DNA of 64,000 nucleotides from Pomphorhynchus laevis (lineage: Eukaryota > Acanthocephala > Palaeacanthocephala > Echinorhynchida > Pomphorhynchidae): the NCBI GenBank assembly GCA_012934845.2, contig WNNJ02002515.1, positions 48,859-112,858 on the forward strand, in the 5' to 3' direction. The notes under the pieces were generated by a model. It was not told where the DNA came from. It saw nothing but the letters and a program-made list of their open reading frames with translations, and made no database searches. A program made the translations under genes and the position numbers. Shown here in pieces: positions 22,989 through 33,758 of the stretch (positions are counted from its first letter, which is position 1; every line of letters starts with the position of its first letter).

Positions 22989-23219
22989 CTTTTTCATTTT
23001 TGTTTGTGGACTTGTAAGCGTACAGCTTGTACGCATTTGCCACATTAAATAAATTTGTATTATTATTAACTTAGATACAGGGGGAGTTCCCCATCTAGAG
23101 AATTACCTAAAATAGACAAATCTTTACTTACTTGTTTAGCAGGAAAAAGCGGTTTTCTAGAATTATTTGAAAGTTCCGAGGCATGTTACTTACCATTTTT
23201 TTCGTGGTGTCCTGATTTT

Positions 23220-23610
23220 TGCAAAACGTTATGCCTAAAACGTAAAGCACGAAACTTTATGTTTAAAGCGTAATGCACAAAAATTTATGCCTAAACGCAA
23301 TGCGGGAGGGGGTGAAAGACCCCGAGTGGATCCGTCGGAAGACGGCGTGTTGTATCATTTGGTGGGCTCAGATCCCCCGGACCTGAGGCATGAATAAAGA
23401 AGACGACTGGCTAATCTAAAGCTGGCTGGTTTGCCATTTTTGACTTGTTTGTTTTTCTATGATGCCTTCTTCATTTAACAGTTATTTTAAGAAAACCTTT
23501 ATTATTAAACGCAATGCAAAAAATTTATGCCTAAAATGTAATGCACAAAAATTTATTCCTAAAATGTAATGCACAAAAATTTATGCCTAAAACGTAATGC
23601 ACAAAACGAT
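23220..23610. repeat. About 27-bp minisatellite, interrupted
   Basis: Imperfect units with the core TTATGCCTAAAACGTAATGC lie at about 23225-23303 and 23506-23610. They are split by a 202-bp insertion with its own target duplication. Confidence 0.8.
23304..23505. mobile_element. 202-bp SINE-like insertion inside the minisatellite
   Basis: The insertion is flanked by the 12-bp direct repeat TAAACGCAATGC (23292-23303 and 23506-23517), as expected for target-primed retroposition. It is GC-richer than its surroundings and starts GGGAGGGGGTGAAAGACCCC. A stretch reading GGCTCAGATCCCC resembles a Pol III B box, but no convincing A box or poly(A) tail is visible. The family is unknown to me. Confidence 0.55.
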
Positions 23611-23711
23611 ATTTTTCATTTATAAATCCAATTTTATTTTTTTTAATTAAGATTTGATAAAAATATTGAAATTTTCAAATACAAATCTATTATTTTTATT
23701 GTATTATTGTA

Positions 23712-24780
23712 TTTAAAAAAGATTTATTTTTAGGTGACAAATGCGTGCCGACGCACACTTACATGACCGCAACAACAAAAAATACAAAAATCTAAATCAT
23801 GTGTCGAGGGGGGAGTAAGGAGGCGGCATTTGAATGTTATAAAGAAGAAAGCGCGGCGGACGTCGAGTGGGAGCTGATTCAATGCAAGTAGTGCGACGAC
23901 GATAAAGGATAGGAGACCGTAGTTATTAGAGTAATTGGGAACGTAGAGTAAGAGGGAATTACGAGAACGCAGTAATAGAGAGGTAGGACGAGTGTAGTCT
24001 AAGAAAGGGAGATTGATAAACGATGCGGAGCCGACAGCTATGAGACAAAAAGTTACAAGAAGACGGCGGAGTTGTATGTGGACTACGGGGATGATTGATG
24101 AGGCAAAATATACAGGGGGAGGAGACATGTTAGGTTGACGGGGAAGGATCCACATTATTTTAGACTTGTCTGGGTTTAGAACTAGACGAAGATGGAAAAG
24201 ACGTTTGTAGATAGTAGAAAGACAGTTAAAGGCAGAAATTGCGATATTGTGTATGCGATGGGCGGGTGCATGATCATATATGAGGATGTCATCGGCGTAT
24301 CGCATGGCGTTAAAGGAGTGAGGTTTGATAAACTGTGAGAAATCGCCGAGTAGAAGAGAGTAAAGCAGGGGTCCTAGGACTGAATCTTGTGGGAGCCCGC
24401 AGAAAATAGGGATGGGGGAGAGGATGATGAATTAGAACAGCGCGAAAAGAACGGTCGGATAGATATGAGGCAAACCTTGCTAGGGGTGATGAAGAAAAGC
24501 CGTAATCATAACGAAGGTGAGAAAGGATGATGGAGTGGTCAACGATGTCGAAGGCGAATGAGAGGTCGAGGGAGATAAGAACACTATATAGAGCCTTGTC
24601 ACGAAAAATGAGTAGGTTATTGTAAATTTTAATGCTGGCGATTTCTGTGTAGTGATTAGAGCGGAAAGCGGATTGGAAAGGAGGATACAGATTAGATGAA
24701 GATAGAATCTCGCCTTGACCCGGTAATATCAATGCGAGAGTCTTATTGATTTGAGTGATCACTACATGACATCGTTTGAC
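23712..24780 (-). mobile_element. LINE-A copy A4, 5'-truncated with internal deletion
   Basis: Minus-strand RT from about motif A (SLDLSFAFDIVDHSI) through YADDILIYDHAP to the ORF2 end and 3' hairpin (23743-23758). Compared with A5, more than 100 codons are missing between IIPVVH and IQLRRLL, near 24080. The frame also breaks just before motif B, as in A2, A3 and A5. Confidence 0.8.
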
Positions 24781-24789
24781 TACATGCAC

Positions 24790-25295
24790 AGTTCTATGCT
24801 TCCGAAATATAATGTTAAATCAATAATTTGGAAATGATCATGGCAAGTAAGTGATGTTAATGCCTTGCTTGAGGTCGCATCATATGCTACTTTTTATTGT
24901 GGTAATGATGTTGATGATCGGTGGCAGGTGATGCATTCGACCTTAATAAAACTCTCGGACGAGTTCGCTCCTCTTCTTCGAGTGAACATAGGCAAGTTAT
25001 CGCCATGGTTCGATACGGAACTAAAATGTGCTTTAAGTCATAGAAATTATATTTTCTAGCTGTCTCCATGGTTCTTACAGGAAGCAGTATGCCATATTTC
25101 CCAATATAGTCAATAGCCTTAAGATAAAAACGAGAACTGACTTTGAGGGTGATATTGCTGAAAATTTTAGTAGTAATTCCAATAAATTTTGGTCTTATAT
25201 CAGAGGAGAAAGAGTACTGTCTGCGGGAATTTCTTTTTTACAAGATTGTTTGGAATCGCCGAAATCGAAGAGATAATTTGATCCAATTTTGCAAT
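24790..25295 (+). mobile_element. LINE-G fragment, endonuclease-RT linker
   Basis: Frame 24865-25059 reads HSTLIKLSDEFAPLLRV and LSPWFDTELKCALSHRN. This is the linker between the endonuclease and RT of CR1/Jockey-type ORF2 proteins. No RT or endonuclease core is preserved, and the end borders are vague. Confidence 0.55.
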
Positions 25296-25359
25296 GTCTT
25301 ATTATTAAATACAACAGCAGCAAAAGAGCGTAGAGCTCGTACAGGCTGGGTACAGGGTT

Positions 25360-27640
25360 AAAAAAATATCAATGAAAATCCGATTGTTTTAAGTTAGTAC
25401 ATTCTTCAGATTTCTCTTGAAGGACAAAATACTGGAGAAACCACTTGACTTGGTAGCTTATTCCAGCTTTTCCACGTTCGGTTGACAATTGTGTTAAATC
25501 TTCTTCGTGGACGAATGTGGGTCTTTAACGTGAGGTGATGTCCCCTCAATCTGTTTGAATTTCGAAGTTCGAACAGTTTGCGACAAACATGTTCCCTCTG
25601 CCCTTTTTGAACATTAAGCGCTGTCCACACAAACATTAAATCAGATGACTTTAAAGATTTCTTCACTGTGGTCACACCAAGTGCGTGAAGTCGAAAAATG
25701 AATGAGAGCTTGCGTTGGCTGGGTACAAGATGTGTGGCCTTGCGTAATATGGATTCGTACAGGTTCATCTCTGTCGTAGTTTGAGGGTGACAGGCAGGTG
25801 AAGCGTATCTCATTTAAGATAAGACATAAGCATTGTAAATTAACTTAAAACTGGATGCGTCAAGCTGGCCAATGGTCCTTCTAATAAGTCCTAAAATTCG
25901 ACGACATTTAGCAACTGTGTGACTGGTATGTGGGATGATCGATAAGCTTCTATTTACGATCACTCCAAGGTCTTGAAATTGAAGAACTGTTTCAATTTCT
26001 ATTCCGTCAATGGTATATGATCAATTGATGTGTAGATGTCCGATGTGCATATGTTTTGACTTATCGGGGTTTAATACCAGTCCCCGTTGATTACACCATA
26101 CCTTAATATTATCAATGTCTCTCTGGAGTATCATTGGATCTCGGCTATCGATTATTGGTCGCCAAATTTTCAAGTCGTCGGCATATAAACCACATGGACT
26201 CGAAATAGCTGTAGTAAGCTCGTTGATGTAAATAATGAATAGCAATGGACTGAGTACCGATCCCTGAGGAACACCGCGTCCAGGATTTCTTGTTTTTGAC
26301 ATTTGTTTATTAGCCAATACAGTAATCTTCCGATTTCTAAGGAAGGAGTTAATCCAATTAAGGAGGGTTCCTCTGATGCCGTACTGTTCCAGCGTAATAA
26401 GGAGGACATCATAGTATATCCGATCAAATGCTTTGCTGAGGTCGAAAAATAAAACATCAACACTAACTCCAGCCTCGGCATATCTGGTCCAATCACTCCT
26501 CGCAAGTATGAGGTTTGTGACAGTAGATCTTCCTGGGCGGAAACCATGCTGGTTGTCGCAGAGTACTTGGTTATCTTCTAGGTGCCCGATGATTCGTTTA
26601 AAAAGCAGTTTCTCTAGCACTTTACAAGCAACGCAGGTAAGGCTTATGGGCCGATAGTTGCTTGCTAGATTACGGTCGCTTTTTTTGTAGAGAGGTCGGA
26701 TTATAGAACATTTCCAATCTGATGGTATACAGCCTGTTGACAAGGAGAAATCGAATATGGTGTGTAAAGGTTCATATATTACTGGTGCAAGTTCCCGAAG
26801 AAGAATTGGAGGAATATTGTCTGGTCCTGCCGCAATTGATCGTGGTAGCTTTAGAAGTTCGTTAAGAACCTCAAATTTATCAAATGGAGTAAATTCGTAA
26901 CACGGATATTGAGCAGTGGAGAATCTGGGGCCCGGTTTCCATAAATATAGAGTTAATCTCAGACGTAGTTGATTTTAATGAGCTGATATGTTTGAACAAT
27001 TTACTGGGATATCTTTTTGATGATCGACAAAGATTGGAAACGAAGCACCTGCGTTTATGACGTTTGAGTGCCGTAACTTGATTTCGTAATTCCTTGTAAT
27101 CGGTCCAAGAACAATTCTGTTCTTTGAATTTTTTGTAAATTTTGTCTCTTGTCTTAATCATTTGTTTAATCTGCGAGTCAAACCAAATGGGAGTTTTGTG
27201 GGATGTGCGCTGACGTTTTAAAGGGAGAAGTAATTTAGAGCATTGATCAAAGTAGATTTGAAATTTTCCCAGCACTGATCTATGCCAATTTCATATGGAT
27301 TAGGCCATTGAATGTTACGAATAGCTTGCATCATACTTGCGAAATTCGCTTTGAAGGGATTCAATTCGGGTTTTGCCGAGGGGGCTGTTTTAAAGAGACT
27401 GACAGAAAGCGCCAGCCTAATGACACAATGATCACTGTGGCCAATAGGGGGGCTGAGAGAGATTTCATCAATTGTGGGTTCCCCTCGTGATAAGCAGAGG
27501 TCTAAAATGGCAGATGATTGCTTCCTCCTTCTAGTGGGTTCGTGAATATGCTGGGTTAGATTGAGATCGTTGAACGTATCAAGTAGATTGGATGATTCAA
27601 CATCACAACCATGTGTCGAAGTATATAGGTCCCAATTGAC
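25360..27640 (-). mobile_element. LINE-E, 5'-truncated CR1/Jockey-group LINE
   Basis: Minus-strand order: the end of the AP endonuclease (27640-27300; ILDLCLSRGEPTIDEI, IGHSDHCVI), linker (26880-27275; KTPIWFDSQIKQMIKTRD), RT (26021-26743) and C-terminal domain (25406-25813; NRLRGHHLTLKTHI, WNKLPSQVVS). A frame change separates the RT from the C-terminal domain, and the linker is also in another frame. The catalytic RT motifs are intact. It is distinct from LINE-A but shares YADDLKIW with LINE-B and LINE-D. Confidence 0.85.
26021..26743 (-). pseudogene. LINE-E reverse transcriptase core
   Basis: A 240-codon frame with SNYRPISLTCVACK, QHGFRPGRST, LFFDLSKAFDRI (motif A), GVPQGSVLSPLLFIIYINEL (B) and GLYADDLKIW (C), then GLVLNPDKSKHM. 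All catalytic aspartates are present, but the frame does not connect to its endonuclease or C-terminal part. Confidence 0.9.
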
Positions 27641-27814
27641 ATGAAAATGATATCATGAAACGTCTTAAAATTTTAGTTTAATCGATTAATTGATAAAAGT
27701 TGAAAGTTTAAAAATATGTTTTTGTGACTATACTTTGAATGACTTTATGTTACAAATTGCAAATGACCTAATATTTAGATTATAGATTATGGTAAATCTA
27801 TAGAGATTATAGTA

Positions 27815-28745
27815 ATCTCTCACCGTTTATCAAACCTTACTCCTTGAACATCATGCAATACGACGACTGCATCCTCATATATGCTCATACACCCACCATC
27901 GCATACACGATATCGCAATTTCTGCCACCAACTGTATTTTTTCTATCTACAAACGTCTCTCTCCTCATCGTATAGTTCGAAACCCAGACAAGTCTAAAAT
28001 AATGTGACCTAACATATCTCCTACCCTGCATCTTTTGCCTCACCAATCATCCCCATAGTTCACAATCTCACTTTCTTAGGCTTTCATTTCGATAATCACA
28101 TTTTCTTTAAACCTTTAGTCCGCTACAAGGTCTGCTCGTCTAACTGAATTCTCCGTGACAATCGCCGTATCCGCCCCCTTATTGACTTCAGTTCCTGTAT
28201 GTCTCTTATTTCATCGCTTATTTTCCTTAAGATCGATTACTGCCTAAGTCTTTTCGCCAATTCTCCAAAATCCATCATCCTACCCCTACAACGCATCATT
28301 AACTCCTCCGTTTGAGTGCTCCTACGTTTCCGTCGCTTCGACCACACATTCACATATCTTGCCCAACTATCTTGGCCCACCATCCACATCCGCATCCAAC
28401 TCCACCTTCTCGTTACTTTTCGTCCCATCGCTGTCGGCTTTCTATCGTTCATCAACCTCCCTTTCTTGACGACACTCGTCCCATCTCTCTATCACTGCGC
28501 TCCCGTAATTCCCTCTTACTCTACGTTCCCAATTACTCTAACAACTACGGTCTCCGATCCTTCCTCGTCGCAGCACTACATGTATTGAATCAGCTCTCAC
28601 TCAACGTCCGTCGCGCTTCATCCTTTATTGCATTCAAATGCCGCCTCCGTACCCACCTCCTCGAAACATAATTTAGATTTTTGTCGTTGTGGTCATGTAA
28701 GCGTTCGTCAGCACGCATTTGTCACGTAAAAATAAATCTTTTTTA
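27815..28745 (+). mobile_element. LINE-A copy A8, 5'-truncated
   Basis: It begins near the sequence for SPFIKPYS just before RT motif C and runs to the 3' hairpin (28701-28716). Frames 28312-28671 and 28316-28588 hold the ORF2 end (YVPNYSNNYGLRSFLVAA). There are many frame changes. It belongs to the A1/A5 subgroup. Confidence 0.8.
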
Positions 28746-29065
28746 AACACGTCATTTTGCATCACGCTATTTTTTGCTTGCCATCAATAACCGACGCGGA
28801 ATGTATTTCGTACCGAAGTAAAAGATAGTTCGTAACTGTAAGCAGTGGTCTCGTATAAATCTAGACACGATTCATTGCGAGTATTAATTGTACATAATCT
28901 TGGTTGACTGTGGCATAGTCGCTTATTATTTGGCAACGAATTTTCACAGATATCCCCGTTCACATCATCACACACTTGTGTCAAATTTACCGGGAACGTG
29001 ATCGTCTTGATTTCTTACTGAACAATTGTTCTACCTTCATATTCGACGAGATGGTACGGTGTTTT
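28746..29065. other. No gene seen
   Basis: Unassigned unique-looking sequence between LINE-A8 and LINE-A3. Short frames here match no domain I know. Confidence 0.35.
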
Positions 29066-29144
29066 AATAATAATACAAGTTTATTTAATGTGGCAAATGC
29101 GTACAAGCTGTACGCTTACAAGTCCACAAACAAAAATGAGAAAG

Positions 29145-30906
29145 TCAAGCAGATAAATTGTTAAAATGGGATCGGATTTGTCGTTTGAAGCACTGCAGGG
29201 AAGTTGATTGGCGTATATGAATGGGCAGATGATTCCACGATAGAGGAGCAGCCACCAGGAAGGAGCGGAGTCCAAAGTAGGTAGAGTAGTTTTGGACATA
29301 TAAAAGAAGGGAATTACAGGAACGCAAGGAACAGTAAACAGGACGAGAATTATCAAGAAAAGGAAGGTTGAGAAATGAAGGGGTATGAAAAGTTACAAGG
29401 CGGAAAGCAACGATAAGAAGACGAATTTGAACACGACAATAAATTGTAGGCAAATCGAGAGAAGCAAGATGGTAGGATGTATGATCAAAACGACGAAGAC
29501 GGAGGAGAATTCGGACAGCTGCGTTGACGATGCGTTGTAGGGGAAGAAGAGTGGATTTAGGTGAGTTGGAAAATAGACTAAGACAATAATCGAGTCTAGA
29601 AAAAAGGAGAGATGATATGAGAGTTATACAAGAAGGGAAATCGATCAATCTACGAACTTGACGGAGGTTGCGGAGTATCAAGGTGGATGAGCGTACTTTA
29701 TCTCTAACGAAATGTTTAAGTGAAAGTCGGTTGTCAAAATGGAAGCCTAGGAAAACGAGATTATCAACGATAGGAAGAATTGTAGAATTTAATGATACGG
29801 AGGGAGGTTCGAAGCCGAGGCGTCGAGGTAGGATCCACATAATTTTGGATTTATCAGGATTCAGAGAAAGGCGAAGGGAAGAAAGATGATTGGAAATTGA
29901 GACAAGACAGCCCGAAGCGGAAACACTAAGATCGTGAATACGATAAACAGGTGCATGAACATAGATGAGAATGTCATCAGCATATTGCATAACATGGAAG
30001 TTAAATTTATGAGAAATCGAAGACAAATCACCAAGAAGAAGAGAGAAAAGTATAGGGCCTAATACGGAGCCTTGTGGAACACCGGACGGAATGGACGAAG
30101 GATGAGAGAGAAGAGTTAGAATATACGCGAAATGTACGGTTTGATAGATATGAAGAAAACCATGATACAGTGGGTAAAGAGAAGCCATAATCATGACGAA
30201 GGCGATGGAGAAGAATCGAGTGATCGACGATGTCAAAAGCAGACGATAGATCAAGAGAAACTATGACACTACATAATTTATGATCGCGCGATATGAGTAA
30301 GTCGTTATAAACTTTAAGACATGCAATTTCGGTAGAGTAATTAGAGCGAAAAGCGGCTTGGAAGGGATGAAATAAGTTAGAGGAATAGAGATATGTATTA
30401 ACTTGCTTAAGAACGAGACGCTCAAGGAGTTTAGAGAGGGTTGGGAGAAGTGAAATAGGACGGTACGAAGATGGTAGTGAGGAGTCGAGAGATTGCTTTT
30501 TGATAAGAGGACGAACAGTGGCGCATTTCCAGATGGAAGGAAATGTACAGCTACGGATGGATGAGTTGAACAATGTGGTTAAGAAGGTTAAGATAAAGGA
30601 GCAGATATTTTTAAGCAAGTGAGTGGGAATTTGGTCAGAATGAGAGGTTTTATTAGGTAATGACAGCAGAACCGAAGAAACTTCATCAGACGAAACGGGA
30701 AGAAGGTGGAATAGTTTTGGGAGTGAAGTATTTAAAGAGAAGAGTGAGTACAAGGGGGCTATGGATAGTAGGGAAAGTAAATTAGATAGCTTAGTTTGTA
30801 GATAAGAAGAAAATTCACCAGGATTTATATTACAAGGAGTAGATGATCGTGAAAGAATTGAGTTTAAGATTTTCCAATGAGATTTAGTGTTGGAAGATGA
30901 CTCGAG
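29145..30906 (-). pseudogene. LINE-A3 ORF2, RT and C-terminal part
   Basis: In frame with the endonuclease part down to about 30090: YRPISLLPTLSKLLER, FRSNYSTE and SLDLSSAFDIVDH (motif A). Then a second frame carries GVPQGSVLGPILF (B), QYADDILIY (C), NPDKSKIMWI (D), FLGFHFD and the C-terminal domain to 29145. The frame changes in the codon expected to encode a proline four residues before the GVPQGS block. The same codon is affected in A2, A4 and A5. Confidence 0.88.
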
Positions 30907-32052
30907 TTAATTTCGCCAAAAGAGAGTACGTTTAGTACGTATAAGAATGAGATGTGAACGGCGTTGAGAAAAGTAGGAATCACGAAGATTTGGAGGGACT
31001 GAGTCGGGTGCACGTTTAAGAAAGCGTTTATACATACGAAAAGAGTGACGGAGTCGACGCTTAGAAAGACTACAGTCAGAATCGAACCAGGGAGCATGGC
31101 GCAAGCGCTGGGAACGTCGAAGTCGACTAGGCAGAAGGTTATTGAGGATCGACGTAAGTTCAGAATCAAACAGAATGCAGAGATCATCGGGAGAGAGATA
31201 GTTAAGAGGAAGTGAAAAGAGTGAAGAATTGAGTAAGGCTGTGCAGAGAACAGGGATATCGAGAAGCTTCCATGGTCGACTTGGTGTAGATAAAGGTAAA
31301 GGCGGAGAAGGAGGATGGGGACGAGTAAGAGTAAGAGTGACAAGGAAATGATCGGACAAACCAGGATCAGTAATTGACAAGGAGGTATAGTCAGTGAAGC
31401 AGTTAGGTACAGCAATGATGTCGAGAGCACCTCCGAGAATATAAGATGGGCTTGTTGAAAGTAATTTATAGTTAAAGTCAGAAAAAAGATTAGTTAAAGT
31501 GATAGAGTCAGAGTCAGACGGGCGATCAAGACGAATGTTAAAGTCACCGAGAACAAAAGAAGGAGTATAAGACAATGAACAGTGATACATTAGATCTGCA
31601 AGGTCGTTAAAGAAGATACGTGATGGGGCAACTGAACCTGGACGGTATACAATCACAAGTTCCATATGGAAAGGCGTTGATAATCTGCATATGAGTAATT
31701 CGAACGAAGTGTAACGGATGTTAACGTTGATTTTACGTAAAGACATTGGGTGACGAGCAATGGCAACAATACCGCCATGGTTAGACGCAGTAGATGTATG
31801 AGATGTAATTTGACGAGCTGATTCAACTAGAGAACAACCAGAGCGACATAGACGACGAATAGCAAGATCGTCGGAGTCAGAGTGCCAGGATTCGGTAATG
31901 CAGAGAATATCGATAGATAATTGATCGAAGATATCGAGAAGCATAACAGCTTTATGAAGAATGGAGCGAATATTGAATAGACTAAGACGAAAAGTATGCT
32001 TAGGAGCGAGATCGACTAGCGAAGAAGACAAGGGGGAGAGATGGGACGCCAT
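30907..32052 (-). CDS. LINE-A3 ORF2, endonuclease part
   Basis: A 381-codon frame with the complete AP endonuclease: LSLFNIRSI, CITESWHSDSDD, SNHGGIVAIARH, VIVYRPGS, VLGDFNIRLDRPSD, GGALDIIAVP and LSDHFLV, then the linker with LRHAPWFDSDCSLSKRRLR. The enzyme nicks target DNA to prime reverse transcription. The frame stops at 30907-30909 with TAA where A2 has CAA (Gln), and continues in the same frame below. Confidence 0.88.
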   Translation of the reverse strand: MASHLSPLSSSLVDLAPKHTFRLSLFNIRSILHKAVMLLDIFDQLSIDILCITESWHSDSDDLAIRRLCRSGCSLVESARQITSHTSTASNHGGIVAIARHPMSLRKINVNIRYTSFELLICRLSTPFHMELVIVYRPGSVAPSRIFFNDLADLMYHCSLSYTPSFVLGDFNIRLDRPSDSDSITLTNLFSDFNYKLLSTSPSYILGGALDIIAVPNCFTDYTSLSITDPGLSDHFLVTLTLTRPHPPSPPLPLSTPSRPWKLLDIPVLCTALLNSSLFSLPLNYLSPDDLCILFDSELTSILNNLLPSRLRRSQRLRHAPWFDSDCSLSKRRLRHSFRMYKRFLKRAPDSVPPNLRDSYFSQRRSHLILIRTKRTLFWRN

Positions 32053-33341
32053 CGAATTTTTGGCCTTGTGTGAAGAACGTGAAAATTTCCGTTGATTTTA
32101 CGTATAGATAAGGATGACTCGCCGTTTGTTTCACGTCGATGTTTTTCAATGCGAGCTAAATTGAGCTGGGCAATATCAGAAGGGGAGCGGTCAGGAAAGA
32201 TACGGCAAGTAGATGAAGTGGTAAGAAGTTTAAAACGTTGGGAGAGTACCGAAGAGGCATGTGAACTATGTCGGAAAACGATTTTTAAGAGTGGAGGACT
32301 GAGATGATTGGATTTAGTGGATTTGTTTAAACGAATAAAGGATACAGGAGCGATATTATTGAAGAGTGATGGGTTATCATCAGGTAGAGTGGTTGCTAGG
32401 ATAGACCTGAAAGCAGATACATCATCATCGAGGCGAGATTGTGGAGAAGCAGATTCGTAAAGCTTTAAGTTTGATATGATTATACAGCGATCGCGCGAAG
32501 GAAAACGATTTCGTGGAAGTGGTGGACGGACAGAGCTGGTTGGAGTCGAGGTAGATGAGCAGATAGAAGTGGAAATGACAGGGGTGCTTGATAAAGAATT
32601 AATATTGGTTGGAGCAAGTGTGACAGGAGCGGGGTGTTGAATCGGTTGATCAGAGATGTGACTGGATATGATTTTAAATGAAGGATGTAAATTATTTGGA
32701 AGTGTTACGTGGGAGGTAGAGTAAGGAGAATTAAAATAGGTTGGGGCATGAGTGGCAGGAATGGAGTAATGAATCAGTTGATCGGAAATGTTGCTGGAAA
32801 TGATTTTGATGGAAGGATGTAAATTATTGAGAAGTGATACGGGGGAGGTCGAGTAAGGAGTACGTGAAGAGAATAAAGAAGTTTGAGATTTATTTAGATT
32901 TGGGGAAGAATAGGAAAGAGGAGGTACGAGATGAAAAGCTTTACCGTTAGCATTGTTAGAATGAGAAAGATTAATGGAAGTTTGGTACGTAGTTGAACGA
33001 GGAGTGTGTGAGAGAGTAGGTTCAATAATGGGATTATATGATGCGAAGTCAGGTGTTGATGCGAGGGAAACATCTAAAACAGCATTGGTCTGAGTGGTCG
33101 TGTGTGATACAGGAGTAGATGAGCAGGATAACTGTAGTAGTCGTACTGATGTACAAAAACCGCAAGTGAAATGTTTACGTTTATACACCGAGTGGTCGGA
33201 TATTTTAACACGAACAAGTGTCCATACATCGCAATCTTTGGAATCGCATCCAACTTCAAAGCTGGTATAACCATCATTGCATTCCGATGTGGAAGATTCT
33301 TGATCAGGAACAGGGATCTGAGATCGCGCTTTTTTAGGCAT
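32016..33341 (-). CDS. LINE-A3 ORF1, intact (441 codons)
   Basis: This is a presumed RNA-binding chaperone of the element's ribonucleoprotein. The N-terminal 70 residues have spaced cysteines (CNDGY, CDSKDCDVW, FTCGFC), like a partial PHD-type finger. Residues about 75-290 are low complexity, rich in Ser, Thr and Pro, with two diverged repeats (both include HISDQPIQ- or NISDQLIH-like text). The C-terminal 160 residues are RRM-like (RCIIISNLKLYES, RLDDDVSAF, GESSLSIRKINGN). The start is the first ATG after the 5' UTR and is shared with A2. The frame overlaps ORF2 by 37 bases. Confidence 0.8.
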   Translation of the reverse strand: MPKKARSQIPVPDQESSTSECNDGYTSFEVGCDSKDCDVWTLVRVKISDHSVYKRKHFTCGFCTSVRLLQLSCSSTPVSHTTTQTNAVLDVSLASTPDFASYNPIIEPTLSHTPRSTTYQTSINLSHSNNANGKAFHLVPPLSYSSPNLNKSQTSLFSSRTPYSTSPVSLLNNLHPSIKIISSNISDQLIHYSIPATHAPTYFNSPYSTSHVTLPNNLHPSFKIISSHISDQPIQHPAPVTLAPTNINSLSSTPVISTSICSSTSTPTSSVRPPLPRNRFPSRDRCIIISNLKLYESASPQSRLDDDVSAFRSILATTLPDDNPSLFNNIAPVSFIRLNKSTKSNHLSPPLLKIVFRHSSHASSVLSQRFKLLTTSSTCRIFPDRSPSDIAQLNLARIEKHRRETNGESSLSIRKINGNFHVLHTRPKIRWRPISPPCLLR

Positions 33342-33387
33342 GACCTTTTATCGATAGATTGAGCTCAATCCGCGAGCGTAGCGAGCG

Positions 33388-33547
33388 GAACTGACAGGAA
33401 TAATCTGGAACTGACAGGAATAATCTGGAACTGACAGGAATAATCTGGAACTGACAGGAATAATCTGGAACTGACAGGAATAATCTGGAACTGACAGGAA
33501 TAATCTGGAACTGACAGGAATAATCTGGAACTGACAGGAATAATCTG
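33388..33547 (-). promoter_or_regulatory. 5' monomer array of LINE-A3 (8 x 20 bp)
   Basis: Eight identical tandem copies of GAACTGACAGGAATAATCTG (plus-strand text) form the 5' end of A3. A2 has two slightly diverged copies at the same place. Tandem 5' monomers that act as promoters are known in other LINEs, such as mouse L1. The role here is inferred from position only. Confidence 0.6.
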
Positions 33548-33758
33548 AAATGTATTTACTTTAGATCTCAAACTTTTTTAAGGTTAAGGTCATTAAGTTA
33601 GTGAACTTAATGCTGATAAAGTTACTGAAGCCTCAAGAGAGGCAAAATCTATTTAACATTTTCTTAAGAGACTTCACCAACCACCTTAATATGCGAATTA
33701 TATTCAATACAATCAAATACTATGATGGCAAAGTTAAGACATCATTTGCCTCCCTGAC

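Larger units (their letters stand above)
18707..23072 (+). mobile_element. LINE-A copy A2, near full-length
   Basis: Plus-strand order: two 20-bp 5' monomers (18711-18750), ORF1 (18797-about 20095), ORF2 (20084-22988), and a 3' UTR with hairpin 23017-23033 and an ATT-rich tail. A 6-bp AGATAC occurs at 18701-18706 and 23073-23078, a possible target duplication. It is nearly identical to A3, in inverted orientation 6 kb away. The EN and RT motifs place it in the CR1/L2/Jockey assemblage. Both ORFs are interrupted, so it is not autonomous. Confidence 0.9.
29066..33547 (-). mobile_element. LINE-A copy A3, near full-length
   Basis: The minus-strand order is eight 20-bp 5' monomers (33388-33547), intact ORF1 (32016-33341), ORF2 from 32052 to 29145 with only two breaks, the 3' hairpin (29099-29115) and an ATT-rich tail. 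It is the best-preserved LINE-A here. It is nearly identical to A2 in the opposite orientation, so both are recent. About 29 bp of Naiad RT coding sequence (33551-33579) abuts its 5' end. Confidence 0.92.
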
